64,000 nt of DNA. It comes from Salinibius halmophilus (lineage in GTDB: Bacteria > Pseudomonadota > Gammaproteobacteria > Pseudomonadales > Natronospirillaceae). Below, in pieces: positions 7,652 to 17,631 of the stretch. Location: positions 120,114-184,113 of the forward strand of contig NZ_QPEP01000010.1 in assembly GCF_003577475.1 (NCBI RefSeq), read 5' to 3'. The position numbers and the translations under genes were made by a program. Under the pieces are notes generated by a model. The model was not told where the DNA came from, made no database searches, and worked only from the letters and a program-made list of their open reading frames with translations. Within the stretch, counting starts at the first letter, position 1. Each line of letters begins with the position of its first letter.

Positions 7652-10312
7652 TTAGTGATCTTCTGGGGTACATACGATCAAACGCAGGGCGTCGATGTGT
7701 AGCTGAGCGCCTCCCTCTAGTGCTGATAGTAGCGCGTCTCGTTGCGTTTCTAAAGCTTCAACTTCTTGCTGATCGAATAGTGGGTTGTTACTAGCAATCC
7801 ACTGCAGTTGTGATAAGCGCTCGTTCAGCTGGCGCTCAACGGCCTGCTGAGCGGTTTGGCTAAACCCATCAAGGTCTGCTGTGGCGAGTGTTGGCAAGGC
7901 GGCGAGCATGGTTGCTAATTCATCTCGCTTCATTTGCAAGACTTGCCGTGCCACCTTTTTTGGAATGTTGGTCAGCAGTGGGTCCAGCTTTTCACCTGGT
8001 AACGCCGCGGATAAATTCTTAGTGCCGGTGGCTTCGGTTAAAATGCGCAATGTTTGTGGCGCATGGTACTGGTCTGGCTGAAAGCGACGAGGACCCGGTA
8101 CACGTAGCGTAATCAAAGCTTCTAACAGGATGGTGCCCGCCGGCAATGCTTCGGTGGTGAAGCGCATCACCGCAGCGGTGCCTAGCTCACCTGTTGTTAG
8201 AATCTCCAGCAACCCTTGTACTAGCGGGTGATCCCAAGTTAATAAGTCTATGTCGTCGCGAGCTAGGGCAACACTGCGTTTGGTGGTAAAGGTTTTACCC
8301 TCACTAGGCAAGCCAGGCAGGGATGGCACCAGCATGTTGTCGACGGGCTGAATCAACATGGTGTCATCGTCAAGTTGCTCGTAGAACACATTGAGTGCGT
8401 TGAGCACGGCCTCAACAAAGTCAGCGATGTTGTCATCACCGGTTTGGGCGCTTACAGCCTCGGCTAGTTGTGCCGCATATGGCTGGCGGCAGCTTGCTCG
8501 TTCTAGTAGAACGTCACGACCATTTTCCATCGCTGCAATGAGCTCGTCACTACGTTGGCGAGCATCGCTGATCACTGCTTCATCAACATGTTTGCTGACA
8601 TATTTCTCCACCCGATCCATAAACTCTTTTTGCACGCGCGACGCGACAGGATTTGGGCGAGTAAAAATGCCAAGCGCTTCATCAAACCAACGCAAGCGAG
8701 CGCGGGCGGTGTCATCGACTGTTGGCACATGTATTTGAATATCGTGTAGCTGACCAATGCGGTCTAAGCGACCGATGCGTTGCTCTAAGCGGTCTGGCTG
8801 TGTTGGCAGGTCGGCCATTACTAGGTGCTGACAGAACTGAAAATTGCGCCCCTCAGCGCCAATTTCTGTGGTGAGCAGCACGGGGACATTTTCTTCCGGG
8901 TCAGCAAAATAAGCTGCCACGCGGTCCAGTTCATCAAGGCGTTGGCCATCATGCATCAGGGCTGCATGTAAGCCTTGTTTGCTCCAAAGCGCATCGGCAA
9001 TCTCGTCTAATAGCGCTTTTGAGCGAGCAATCACCAGTGATTTTTCTGATTTATGCTCGGCAACAAACGTACAGACCCAATCCACCACGCTGTCTGTATC
9101 GTGCTGCACCAACTCGCGCTTTGGGAAGCCAGGGATATTACGGCGCAGGTTGCGGAACAGTACTCGGCCAGTACCGTGGCGGTCGACTAATCGATCCAAG
9201 GCCAGTTGATGATCAGATTTAATGGCCGACTCGGAAAGGCCAGTAAGTTTAACAATATCGGCCAGCTGCGCAGGGGTTTCATTTTCTTCTGATAACGCAA
9301 CGGCAAGTTCAGCCATATGCTGCTGATCAGCTTCCAGTTCTGCTAGTTTCTCAGCATTATCAAACTGTCCCGGCTCAAGCAAGCGCAGGCGTGCTAGGTG
9401 TGCTGTTTCACCAAGCTGCTCGGGGGTGGCAGAAATCAAGATAAAGCCAGGTGCCATACGCGCTAAGCGTTCTACTCGTGAAAAGGCTGCTTGCTCTGGC
9501 GTCATATGTTGGGCTTCATCAATGATCACCAGCTCAGGCATCAGCATGAGCAAGCTAGCCGAGGCTTCGGCATCATTGAGCCAGTTAGTCGGAGCAATGA
9601 TTAGCTGATGGTTGCTGTCGATATCTTCAGCTGTTTCAGGCAACGACGCGTTCAGGTTAAAACGGCGTTTTAATTCTACAAACCATTGAAAGCGTAGGGC
9701 GTGCGGCACCAAAATCAGTGTTGTAGATGGGCCAAACTTAAGCCAGCGGCGCGACAGTATATAGCCCGCTTCGATGGTCTTGCCCAAGCCTACCTCGTCG
9801 GCCAGCATCACGCGTGGCGCTTGTCGGTCGGCGACTTCTTTGGCAATGTAAAGCTGGTGCGCCAGTGGTTCAGCACGCACACCAGTGAAACCTTGCACGG
9901 GTGATTGACTCCATTGGCCAAAATGCTGCCACGCTTGTTGGCGCAGGCTGAACCATTTGCCCTTATCTAGTTGACCCGAAAGCAAACGTGTTTTGGCGTT
10001 ATCCTGGCGAAAGTCTGGCGAGAGCTCAGTCTCGCACACCATAGCGTCGTCGGTCGTGCGATAAAAAAGTAGATTATTGTGCTCAAAGACCTCTTCAACG
10101 GTATGGGTTTGGCCTTCCTTGTCGGTAATGCTGTCCCCAGCGTGAAATGCAACGCGCGAGAGTGGCGCTTCATCGGCGGTAAACAGGCGTTCGGTTTCAG
10201 CTGCATCGAAGGCGATCGTGATTCGGCGCTCATCAATTTTGAGCACAATGCCCAAGCCTAATTCGGGCTCAGATTGGCTCACCCAGCGTTGACCTATAGA
10301 AAATTCAGACAT
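7652..10312 (-). CDS. rapA: RNA polymerase-associated ATPase RapA
   Basis: A large Swi2/Snf2-type ATPase that binds RNA polymerase and recycles it after transcription. The N-terminus MSEFSIGQRWVSQSEPELGLG matches the Tudor-like start of RapA, so I prefer the ATG at 10312 over 10324. Walker A is LADEVGLGKTIEAG (about residue 170) and motif II reads IDEAQH, with Q where Escherichia coli RapA has H in DEAH. The helicase C-terminal half has ARSKALLDEIADAL and EQRIGRLDRIGQ. It is about 886 residues against 968 in E. coli, shorter in the C-terminal spacer domains. It is a single leftward gene. Confidence 0.95.
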   Translation of the reverse strand: MSEFSIGQRWVSQSEPELGLGIVLKIDERRITIAFDAAETERLFTADEAPLSRVAFHAGDSITDKEGQTHTVEEVFEHNNLLFYRTTDDAMVCETELSPDFRQDNAKTRLLSGQLDKGKWFSLRQQAWQHFGQWSQSPVQGFTGVRAEPLAHQLYIAKEVADRQAPRVMLADEVGLGKTIEAGYILSRRWLKFGPSTTLILVPHALRFQWFVELKRRFNLNASLPETAEDIDSNHQLIIAPTNWLNDAEASASLLMLMPELVIIDEAQHMTPEQAAFSRVERLARMAPGFILISATPEQLGETAHLARLRLLEPGQFDNAEKLAELEADQQHMAELAVALSEENETPAQLADIVKLTGLSESAIKSDHQLALDRLVDRHGTGRVLFRNLRRNIPGFPKRELVQHDTDSVVDWVCTFVAEHKSEKSLVIARSKALLDEIADALWSKQGLHAALMHDGQRLDELDRVAAYFADPEENVPVLLTTEIGAEGRNFQFCQHLVMADLPTQPDRLEQRIGRLDRIGQLHDIQIHVPTVDDTARARLRWFDEALGIFTRPNPVASRVQKEFMDRVEKYVSKHVDEAVISDARQRSDELIAAMENGRDVLLERASCRQPYAAQLAEAVSAQTGDDNIADFVEAVLNALNVFYEQLDDDTMLIQPVDNMLVPSLPGLPSEGKTFTTKRSVALARDDIDLLTWDHPLVQGLLEILTTGELGTAAVMRFTTEALPAGTILLEALITLRVPGPRRFQPDQYHAPQTLRILTEATGTKNLSAALPGEKLDPLLTNIPKKVARQVLQMKRDELATMLAALPTLATADLDGFSQTAQQAVERQLNERLSQLQWIASNNPLFDQQEVEALETQRDALLSALEGGAQLHIDALRLIVCTPEDH

Positions 10313-10436
10313 TACCTGACTCATTAATACGTTAGCCTCTACAGCAGGTGCTCACAAAGGGCGCGAATTCTAACGATTTACCGATGAAATTGTAGTCTTG
10401 ACATGCAGTTCTTGCTGTTTAATTGGCGAATACTGA

Positions 10437-10784
10437 TCAAAACAGCTCGGGTTCACTGCCTTGTGGTGGTAACCAAACTCGAAACTGCTCTTGCCAGCTT
10501 TGCAGCGAGTGGTCGTCTTTTATGGGGGTGAGTGCATGCAATGCTTCCCGTTCTTGGTCACAGGTTAGCTGTTCAGCGAAGTCGATAATATTAGGCGCAG
10601 GGTGCGAAGCCAGATAATTGGCTAGCCAAGATAGATGCTGAAGTTGTTGGCGAACAATATCAGCGTGCTGCAGTTGCCATTGATTGTCGACATCATGCTT
10701 GCGCTCGCTTGGGTCGATGGCGGCGGCCATCGCTTGAATACGAACGGCGAGAAACGCTTGCAGTTTGGCTTGATCGCTAATCAT
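10437..10784 (-). CDS. Hypothetical protein, about 115 aa
   Basis: I do not recognise this protein. It is soluble, helical-looking and rich in Gln, Leu and Trp, with a run of repeated LQH motifs (HADIVRQQLQHLSWLANYL) and an acidic C-terminal end. The ATG at 10784 follows GGAG at suitable spacing (GGAGCCCAGC); the in-frame ATG at 10796 lacks one. It sits between rapA and the efflux operon terminator, 112 nt upstream of rapA on the same strand. Confidence 0.6.
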   Translation of the reverse strand: MISDQAKLQAFLAVRIQAMAAAIDPSERKHDVDNQWQLQHADIVRQQLQHLSWLANYLASHPAPNIIDFAEQLTCDQEREALHALTPIKDDHSLQSWQEQFRVWLPPQGSEPELF

Positions 10785-10828
10785 GCTGGGCTCCATCAGA
10801 TGACTAATTAGAGCCTAGCAGGTGGCAA

Positions 10829-10856
10829 AAAAAATGCCCGCTAGGCGGGCATTTTT
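10829..10856 (-). terminator. Rho-independent terminator of the RND efflux operon
   Basis: A perfect stem (ATGCCCGC / GCGGGCAT, TAG loop) flanked by A- and T-runs begins just after the stop of the leftward RND gene. On the minus strand it is followed by a run of T, so it should end the efflux transcript. Confidence 0.9.
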
Positions 10857-10861
10857 GGCAC

Positions 10862-13800
10862 TTAGCGCTTCGGAAGGCGCCACATCAATAAACATGGTGT
10901 TAGTACAAGCGTTAATATGGTGGCGAAGGTTAAACCGCCGCCAATCGCTGTCGACAGCTGTGTCCACCATTGTGATGAGGGCGAGTTGAAAGTGATCGAG
11001 TTATTAATAAAGTCGATGTTCAACGCAATCATCATCGGCAGTAATCCAAGCACGGTGGTCACCGTTGTCAGCATGACTGGGCGAAAACGCTGGGCAACCG
11101 TGCGCAGAATGGCGGTACGAGCATCAATGCCTTGGCGATACAGAACGTTGAATGTATCGATCAATACAATGTTGTTGTTCACCACAATACCTGCCAGTGC
11201 CACAATACCAATGCCACACATCATGATGCCAAACGGCTGATTGGTCACCAGTAGACCCAGCAATACACCAGCTGTTGAAAACACAACTGAGGTTAGAATC
11301 AAGCCAGCTTGATAGAAGCTCGAGAACTGGGTGACAAGGATGGCCAGCATTGAGAAGATGGCAATACCAAACGCAACGCCCATAAACGCACCCACTTCTT
11401 GTTGCTCTTCAAAGTCGCCAACAAAACTAGCGCTGACATTGCTTGGCAGCTCACCTGAGCGATTAGCTTCTACAAACCGCTCGGTTAGCTCGTTCATCAC
11501 CAAATCCAAGCGTGCATCACCCACCAAGTTGGCTTGTACATTCATTGCCAGCTTGCCATCGGTGCGAGAAATGGTTGGCTGCTTCATTTGTGGGTAGCGC
11601 TCAATAAAGTTCGAAATTGGCACCTGACCCGACACCGTCGCAAGGGTAATTTGGTCGATTTGATCCAACTCACGGCCGTTGTACGGGTAGCGTAGGCGAA
11701 TATCGAGCTCGTCTGAGCCAGTCGCTGGCCTAAATGAGCCAACATTAACACCAGTGGTCACCATTTGGATTGACGTACCAACCGATGCGATATCGGCATT
11801 AAAGCGTGTTGCGGCTTCGCGATCGACCAATACTTCCCATTCCACACCAGGCATAGGTAAATCATTGCCAACGTCGGTTAGGCGCCCGTCATCTTCAAGC
11901 CAGCGAGTGATGGTGGCAACGCCTTTTTGCAAGTCCTCATAGTTATCGGACACAACTTCAATTTGCATGTCGATACCCGTAGTTGGACCCATCGCCGGCA
12001 CCGATTTTTCTACTCGAACACCAGCGATTTCACTGGCTTTATCCACTAGAGCTTGCAGTTCGGTTTCGCCAAACTGACGTAGCTGCCAGTCAACAAACTC
12101 CATCTGAATGGTGCCTATGGTATCCTCGGCAGCACCACTGCCAGCAGCCGCAACGACCGTGGTGTAGGCTGACTTCACCACTGGCTCTTGCAGAACAATA
12201 CGCTCCACTTCGCGGACTATTTCATCGCGCTCAGCTAGCGACAGGTTGCCGCGAGCTTTTACTTGAATGTTGCCAAACTCAGAATCAATTGCTGGGAAAA
12301 ACTCGGTGCCATTATCCGACCACATAAACAGGCCAATGAGCACCAAGATTACACCGAAAACACCGCCCAGTACGCCAGCAGGCCCCCAAACTCGGTCTCG
12401 GGTAAAGAAGGCGATCATGCGTACATAACCACCTAAAAAACCAGTCATCTTAGTTGGGTCGCCTTCTTCGGCTAACTCAATGTTCTTTTGCACCTTTGGC
12501 GTTGCCGGTAGTGCTTTGCCTAATAGCATGCCAAAGGCAGGTACCACAATCAGCGATACCACAAGCGATGAGCCCAGTGTTGCCAATACGGTGATTGGCA
12601 AGTACTTCATAAAGTCACCGGCAATGCCTGGAATAAAGAGCAGAGGTATAAATACGGCAAGTGTTGTGGCAGTCGATGCGATGATTGGCCACGCCATTCG
12701 AGTCGCTGCTTCACGATAGGCCGTACGCCGGTTAGCGCCTTCCAGTAAGCGACGGTCGGCATATTCAGTGACAACGATGGCGCCGTCTACCAGAATGCCG
12801 ACGGTGAGGATCAATGCAAACAAGGCAACAATATTTAGCGTGTAACCCATGGCATGGATAATTAAGATGCCGGATAGGAACGACGCAGGAATCGCCAAAC
12901 CGACCAAAATAGCTGAGCGCACCCCTAAAGCCAGCAGGATAACTATGGTCACCAAAAATGTGGCAAGAAGCACACTGTTGTACAGGTCGTTAAGCGTTGT
13001 TCGCACCTGTGCTGATTGGTCTTGGGTAAAACCAGCGTCAATACCTTCCGGCCAAAACTCTTTGGTCGTCTCAACTGTGCCGCGCACTTCATCGAGTGTG
13101 CCAATGATGTTGGCACCAGCGCGCTTAACAATCTCGAGCGTTACGGCAGGGCGCCCATTTACCCGTGAAATTTGCTCGAAATCTCGGTAAGTGCGTTGAC
13201 CTGTGGCGATATCGCGGAAACGAACAATGGTGTCACCATCTTTTTTCACCGGCAGGTTAAGAATATCTTCTTCACTAGAGATCAATCCCGGTACTTTAAC
13301 CGCAAAGCGACCCGCGCCTGTGTCTAGGTTACCGGCTGTTACCAAACGGTTGTTGTTAGCGATGACGTTATAAACTTCTGAGTGAGACAGGTTGTAGCTC
13401 GCCATCAGCGTTGGGTCGATGATGATTTCTGCTACTTCTTCTCGGTTGCCACGAATAGGCGCCTCTAGTACGCCAGGAATCGCTTCAATGCGCTCCTGCA
13501 GGTCTTCAGCGACAGTGTACAATACCCGGTCGTCCACATTACCAGAGAGTGTTACCACCATTACCGGAAACGCCGCTAGGTTAATCTCCATAACATTGGG
13601 ATCACTAGCATCTTCGGGCAGTTCAGGTTTAGCGCGGTCTACACGGTCTTTGGCATCGTCGATTGCTTCGTCAATGTCGACCCCAAGTTCAAATTCCAGT
13701 TGTAGCGATGCACTGCCTTCGTTGGCCTCAGAAACAATTTCTTTCAACCCTTCAAGGCCCTTAAGCTCTTGATAGAGTGGGTTAACTAGCATCTTGTCGG

Positions 13801-13978
13801 CATCTTCAGGCGAGATACCTTCTTGCGTTACGGTAACAATAGCGAATGGAATGGTGACATCCGGCTGCGCTTCTTTTGGTATGGTTAAGAAGGAGCTGAT
13901 GCCCATAATCATTAGCAACGCAAACAGCAAGATCACTGTGCGCAGCTTTGATAATGACGCGTTAATTAGTCCTAGCAT
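10862..13978 (-). CDS. RND family efflux transporter permease
   Basis: A 1,038-residue inner-membrane proton-driven pump of the AcrB/MexF-like RND superfamily. After a first helix (TVILLFALLMIMGISSFL) comes a large periplasmic loop, then a block of helices with the family segment GILVDGAIVVTEYADRR in TM4, which carries the proton-relay aspartate. The second half repeats this plan, ending ATILTLVLTPCLLMW. The start at 13978 is one base after the stop of the adaptor gene and has AGGAG at 7-nt spacing; the longer frame to 14017 is rejected. No outer-membrane factor gene is nearby, so it must use an unlinked TolC-type channel. The substrate cannot be read from sequence. Confidence 0.93.
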   Translation of the reverse strand: MLGLINASLSKLRTVILLFALLMIMGISSFLTIPKEAQPDVTIPFAIVTVTQEGISPEDADKMLVNPLYQELKGLEGLKEIVSEANEGSASLQLEFELGVDIDEAIDDAKDRVDRAKPELPEDASDPNVMEINLAAFPVMVVTLSGNVDDRVLYTVAEDLQERIEAIPGVLEAPIRGNREEVAEIIIDPTLMASYNLSHSEVYNVIANNNRLVTAGNLDTGAGRFAVKVPGLISSEEDILNLPVKKDGDTIVRFRDIATGQRTYRDFEQISRVNGRPAVTLEIVKRAGANIIGTLDEVRGTVETTKEFWPEGIDAGFTQDQSAQVRTTLNDLYNSVLLATFLVTIVILLALGVRSAILVGLAIPASFLSGILIIHAMGYTLNIVALFALILTVGILVDGAIVVTEYADRRLLEGANRRTAYREAATRMAWPIIASTATTLAVFIPLLFIPGIAGDFMKYLPITVLATLGSSLVVSLIVVPAFGMLLGKALPATPKVQKNIELAEEGDPTKMTGFLGGYVRMIAFFTRDRVWGPAGVLGGVFGVILVLIGLFMWSDNGTEFFPAIDSEFGNIQVKARGNLSLAERDEIVREVERIVLQEPVVKSAYTTVVAAAGSGAAEDTIGTIQMEFVDWQLRQFGETELQALVDKASEIAGVRVEKSVPAMGPTTGIDMQIEVVSDNYEDLQKGVATITRWLEDDGRLTDVGNDLPMPGVEWEVLVDREAATRFNADIASVGTSIQMVTTGVNVGSFRPATGSDELDIRLRYPYNGRELDQIDQITLATVSGQVPISNFIERYPQMKQPTISRTDGKLAMNVQANLVGDARLDLVMNELTERFVEANRSGELPSNVSASFVGDFEEQQEVGAFMGVAFGIAIFSMLAILVTQFSSFYQAGLILTSVVFSTAGVLLGLLVTNQPFGIMMCGIGIVALAGIVVNNNIVLIDTFNVLYRQGIDARTAILRTVAQRFRPVMLTTVTTVLGLLPMMIALNIDFINNSITFNSPSSQWWTQLSTAIGGGLTFATILTLVLTPCLLMWRLPKR

Positions 13979-13979
13979 G

Positions 13980-15050
13980 CTAGTCTCCTGCGTACTCAAC
14001 GGATACCAGTTCACCAAGCTCTACAAAACCCTGGCCACGCGTAATGATATTGGCACGCTCGCCTAATCCGGTAACCCAGGCGCCGTCTGTTTGCGAGCGA
14101 AGTAACTCTACTTTGCGCCACTGTACGCGGTTGTTGCTATCTAGCACTTTTAAGCCAAGGTCACCCTCGTTATCAAGATTGAGCAACGCTGGCGAGACAA
14201 AGTGGGCTTGCCTGGTTGGTAAGCGCAGTGAAACCTCAGCGGTCATGCCATCAGCTAAACGGCCTGTCTCGTTGCTCGCTTGAAGTTCAATGGCAAAGGT
14301 GCGCGTGGCAGGGTTGGCCGTTTTAGATATAAAACGCACTTGTGCAGCAAAGGTCTCGCCAGTCGTCAGGGTGATCTCTGCTTCGGTATCTAGAGATACT
14401 TTACCTATATCGCGCTCGGCAACCTCAGCGTGAATGACCACTGGGTCAAAGTCGATGATTTCACCCACTGGTTGGCCGGTACTAACAAAGCTACCAATTT
14501 GCACGGCAAGCGAGTTGAGGGTGCCTTCAAAAGGTGCTTTAACGCTTGTGTGCTCAAGGCGCAGCTCAAGCGACGTTACTTGGGCTTTCGCTGATTCTAG
14601 CGCCGAGCGCGCCGCTGCGAGTTGGGTTTGGTTTTGCAAACCACGGTCTACCAAGTTTTCGGTAGCGTTATACTCTTGCTGGCGCTGATCGACCAGTGCC
14701 CGTGCTGAACGTAACTGCGCTTGCAGATCATTTTGCTCAAGCTCAACAATGGTTTGCCCAGCTTGTACAAACTCACCTTTACGAGCATTGATGGAGCGAA
14801 CTTTGCCGGCCACCTCAACAGCAACCTGAACTCGGCGGTCTGCAGCAGTCGTGCCTGTAACCACTAGCTCATCTGTCATGGTACGTGCCACTGACCTGTC
14901 AACTAGTACAGAGGCCAGCGTGTCAGGGTTTTGCTCGGCTAAAGATGGTGGCAGGCTTTGTTCCTCGGCCGAAACAACACCAATGCTCAGCCAGCCGACC
15001 ACTGAAAGAGTTAATACTGCGGCCGCTATTTGGCCTGAATGAATGCGCAT
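13980..15050 (-). CDS. RND efflux periplasmic adaptor (MFP/HlyD-type)
   Basis: A 356-residue membrane fusion protein that links the RND pump to an outer-membrane channel. It opens with a signal-type hydrophobic stretch ending GVVSAEE near residue 30, followed by a biotinyl-lipoyl half (VEVAGKVRSINARKGEFVQ), a coiled-coil hairpin (about residues 105-165, with QNQTQLAAARSALESAKAQV), the second lipoyl half (SVKAPFEGTLNSLAVQIGSF) and a β-barrel (ISKTANPATRTFAIE). It is transcribed with and just before the permease, the usual order. Its start faces uup across a short divergent gap. Confidence 0.92.
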   Translation of the reverse strand: MRIHSGQIAAAVLTLSVVGWLSIGVVSAEEQSLPPSLAEQNPDTLASVLVDRSVARTMTDELVVTGTTAADRRVQVAVEVAGKVRSINARKGEFVQAGQTIVELEQNDLQAQLRSARALVDQRQQEYNATENLVDRGLQNQTQLAAARSALESAKAQVTSLELRLEHTSVKAPFEGTLNSLAVQIGSFVSTGQPVGEIIDFDPVVIHAEVAERDIGKVSLDTEAEITLTTGETFAAQVRFISKTANPATRTFAIELQASNETGRLADGMTAEVSLRLPTRQAHFVSPALLNLDNEGDLGLKVLDSNNRVQWRKVELLRSQTDGAWVTGLGERANIITRGQGFVELGELVSVEYAGD

Positions 15051-15125
15051 GCTCGCAAATCTCCTAGGTATCGAAACGCTATAACCTTTATAATCGCTGC
15101 CAGAAATGAATATTCGAGGACAACT

Positions 15126-17024
15126 ATGCCACTGGTAACTCTAGATGAAGTTTCCATCGCTCATGGAGATAAACCACTGTTAGACCATGTTTCCTGGCAG
15201 CTAGACACGCAACAACGTGTCTGCCTAATGGGGCGCAATGGTACTGGTAAATCCACAATGTTAAAACTGTTAACACAGCAGCTTTTGCCAGATTCAGGTA
15301 CGGTTCGATGGGATGAGGGGATCACTTTTGGCTATTTACCCCAGGATCCACCCGAACCAACCGATGAACTAGTCCGTGATGTGGTCGCTGCGGGTAAAGG
15401 GGAAGCAGCCCAGCTACTGCAAGAGTTTCAGCAGCTTTCAATGGACCCTAATGCTGACCTAGATCGGTTAACTTTTCTTCAAACACGGATAGATGACCTA
15501 GACGCATGGCAACTTGAACAGCAAGTGAACCAACAGCTAAAACGCTTCGGGCTTGATGGCGATCAACCGCTCAAATCTTTATCGGGTGGTTGGCGCCGAC
15601 GTGCTTGGCTTGCCCGAGCGCTCATTAGTAACCCAAGTGTGCTGATTTTAGATGAGCCGACTAACCACCTAGATATTGGTGCCATTGAGTGGCTCGAAGA
15701 GTTTTTATTGTCATTCCAAGGGTCAATTATTTTTATTACCCACGACCGCCAGTTTGCCAATAAGGTCGCCAATCACTTTGCCGAGTTAGATCGCGGCAAG
15801 CTTTACCCTTACAAAAGTGATTTAGAAGGGTTTTTGGCCTACCGCGAAAAATGCCTAGAAGATGAAGCCAAAGCCAATGCTGAGTTTGATAAAAAACTAG
15901 CACAAGAAGAAACCTGGATTCGACAAGGCATTAAAGCCCGCCGCACTCGCAATGAGGGCCGAGTGCGAGCCCTCAAACAGTTGCGTAATGAACGTCGCGA
16001 GCGGCGCGATCAAATGGGCAAGGCTAGTTTTGACATTGGCCAAGCAGACAAGTCGGGTAAGTTAGTCTTCGAATTTAAAGACCTAACGCTCTATACCCCA
16101 GAAAAACCCTTGGTCAACGGCTTTACCAGCCAGGTAATGCGCGGTGATCGCATTGGTTTGGTAGGAGTGAATGGCTGCGGCAAAACGACGTTGCTTAAGG
16201 CCTTGCTAGGTGAGCGCGAGTTAAATGGTGGCACACTGCGCACAGGTACCAAGCTGGAAGTAGCTTATTTCGACCAAACGCGGGCGCAAATCGACCCTGA
16301 TAAAACGGTAATTGACAACCTAGAGCATGGTTCTGATTTTATTGGTGAAGGAAAGCGTCACATTCTAAGTTACTTACAAGACTTTCTATTTACCCCAGAG
16401 CGTGCCCGCAGCCCAGCAGGGGTGTTAAGTGGTGGTGAACGTAATCGCTTGTTGTTAGCCAAAATGTTTTTGCAGCCTGCTAACTTGTTGATTCTCGACG
16501 AGCCAACCAACGATCTCGATGTGGAAACACTAGAGCTATTGGAAGAACAGTTAACCAACTTCACTGGCACTGTTATGTTGGTATCGCACGATCGTGCCTT
16601 TCTTGATGCCCTAGCGACGCAATGCTGGGTATTCGAAGGTGATGGTGTGCTGCGAGAATATGCCGGTGGCTTCGCCGATGCCAAAATGCAAGGCGCACGC
16701 CTACCGACCGAAGAGGTCGTCAGCGAAAAATCAGCCGCGAAAGCGGCTGACAATCCGCCTGCCAAGGCAGCAGCGAAACCGGCCAATAAACCAAAGAATA
16801 AGTTGTCTTACAAACTACAGCGCGAGTTGGATAGCTTGCCGGGCGAAATTGCCGAGCTTGAAGCGAAAGTGGAAGCTAGCCAAGCTGAGCTGAGTTCCTC
16901 AGAGTTTTTAGCGTTACCACATAGTGAGCAGATGCCTAAGTTTGAGGCCCACAGCCAGATGGAAACCGAGCTTGAGGGCAAAATTGAGCGTTGGATGGAA
17001 CTAGAAGCGCTACAGGAGGAATAA
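15126..17024 (+). CDS. uup: ABC-F family ATPase Uup
   Basis: A 632-residue ABC-F protein with two ATPase domains and no membrane part. It acts on ribosomes or DNA structures; Uup affects transposon excision in Escherichia coli. Domain 1 has Walker A GRNGTGKST, signature LSGGWRRRAWLA and DEPTNHLD. Domain 2 has GVNGCGKTT, LSGGERNRLLLA and DEPTNDLD. A charged linker separates them, and the C-terminus is a lysine- and alanine-rich tail followed by a coiled coil (LSYKLQRELDSLPGEIAELE) as in Uup. The ATG at 15126 follows GAGGA; the frame's longer N-terminus from 15039 is not family-like. It overlaps the next gene by 1 nt. Confidence 0.93.
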   Translation: MPLVTLDEVSIAHGDKPLLDHVSWQLDTQQRVCLMGRNGTGKSTMLKLLTQQLLPDSGTVRWDEGITFGYLPQDPPEPTDELVRDVVAAGKGEAAQLLQEFQQLSMDPNADLDRLTFLQTRIDDLDAWQLEQQVNQQLKRFGLDGDQPLKSLSGGWRRRAWLARALISNPSVLILDEPTNHLDIGAIEWLEEFLLSFQGSIIFITHDRQFANKVANHFAELDRGKLYPYKSDLEGFLAYREKCLEDEAKANAEFDKKLAQEETWIRQGIKARRTRNEGRVRALKQLRNERRERRDQMGKASFDIGQADKSGKLVFEFKDLTLYTPEKPLVNGFTSQVMRGDRIGLVGVNGCGKTTLLKALLGERELNGGTLRTGTKLEVAYFDQTRAQIDPDKTVIDNLEHGSDFIGEGKRHILSYLQDFLFTPERARSPAGVLSGGERNRLLLAKMFLQPANLLILDEPTNDLDVETLELLEEQLTNFTGTVMLVSHDRAFLDALATQCWVFEGDGVLREYAGGFADAKMQGARLPTEEVVSEKSAAKAADNPPAKAAAKPANKPKNKLSYKLQRELDSLPGEIAELEAKVEASQAELSSSEFLALPHSEQMPKFEAHSQMETELEGKIERWMELEALQEE

Positions 17025-17506
17025 TGGGATTAATTATCACTGGGTTGGCGTTTGCCGTCGTCGTCGGCGCTTGGTTGTGGCTGCGACCAAGCCCAAGGGA
17101 GCGGCGCATTAATAAGCTGCACACCGATGCGTTTGCCAATGGCTTAAAACTTAGATACGAAAGCCTGCCCGATATGAGCAATGAAGGCCGGGTGCGCGAA
17201 GCCAAAAAGCCGTTTACTTTTTTTAATCGCGAGTTCAAAGAAAAACAAGCCTGGCCTAGCTACACCCTGTTGCGCACGCAAGGTGAGAGCAGTAAGTACC
17301 TGCCTGTCGGCTGGTATTTGCAGCAAGGGGAAAAGCTTGACCGCGATGTCATTGAGCAACATCTTTTTGCCAAGCTGGCTCAGCTACCAGAGGAGGTGGT
17401 GGCTGTCACTCAGTGGCCACTGGGTATTGGCATTGCTATTGATGAGCGCCGTGAACTAGAAATTGAACAAATTAAACAGTGGCTGGATATTATACAGTGG
17501 AATTAA
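17024..17506 (+). CDS. Membrane-anchored hypothetical protein, 160 aa
   Basis: I do not recognise this family. The N-terminus is one transmembrane helix (MGLIITGLAFAVVVGAWLWL) followed by a basic stretch (RPSPRERRINKLH) and a soluble domain of about 130 residues, so the product is probably a type II inner-membrane protein facing the cytoplasm. Its ATG overlaps the uup stop (TAATG) and has a perfect AGGAGGA upstream, so the two are translationally coupled. A rho-independent terminator closes the unit. A link to Uup function is only inference from coupling. Confidence 0.7.
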   Translation: MGLIITGLAFAVVVGAWLWLRPSPRERRINKLHTDAFANGLKLRYESLPDMSNEGRVREAKKPFTFFNREFKEKQAWPSYTLLRTQGESSKYLPVGWYLQQGEKLDRDVIEQHLFAKLAQLPEEVVAVTQWPLGIGIAIDERRELEIEQIKQWLDIIQWN

Positions 17507-17552
17507 ATTCACAAAACCAATCCAATTGTTTCCATTAATTCCCAAAAAGCAG

Positions 17553-17584
17553 GGGCTAACCGACAAATGTTAGCCTTTTTTTTT
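17553..17584 (+). terminator. Rho-independent terminator after uup operon
   Basis: GGGCTAAC and GTTAGCC form a 7-bp stem around an 8-nt loop, followed by nine T. It lies 47 nt after the stop of the membrane-anchored gene and before fadB. Confidence 0.88.
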
Positions 17585-17631
17585 ACCTTGCTAAGCTCTT
17601 TAGGGTGGAAGGTCAGGAAAGAGGCAGAATT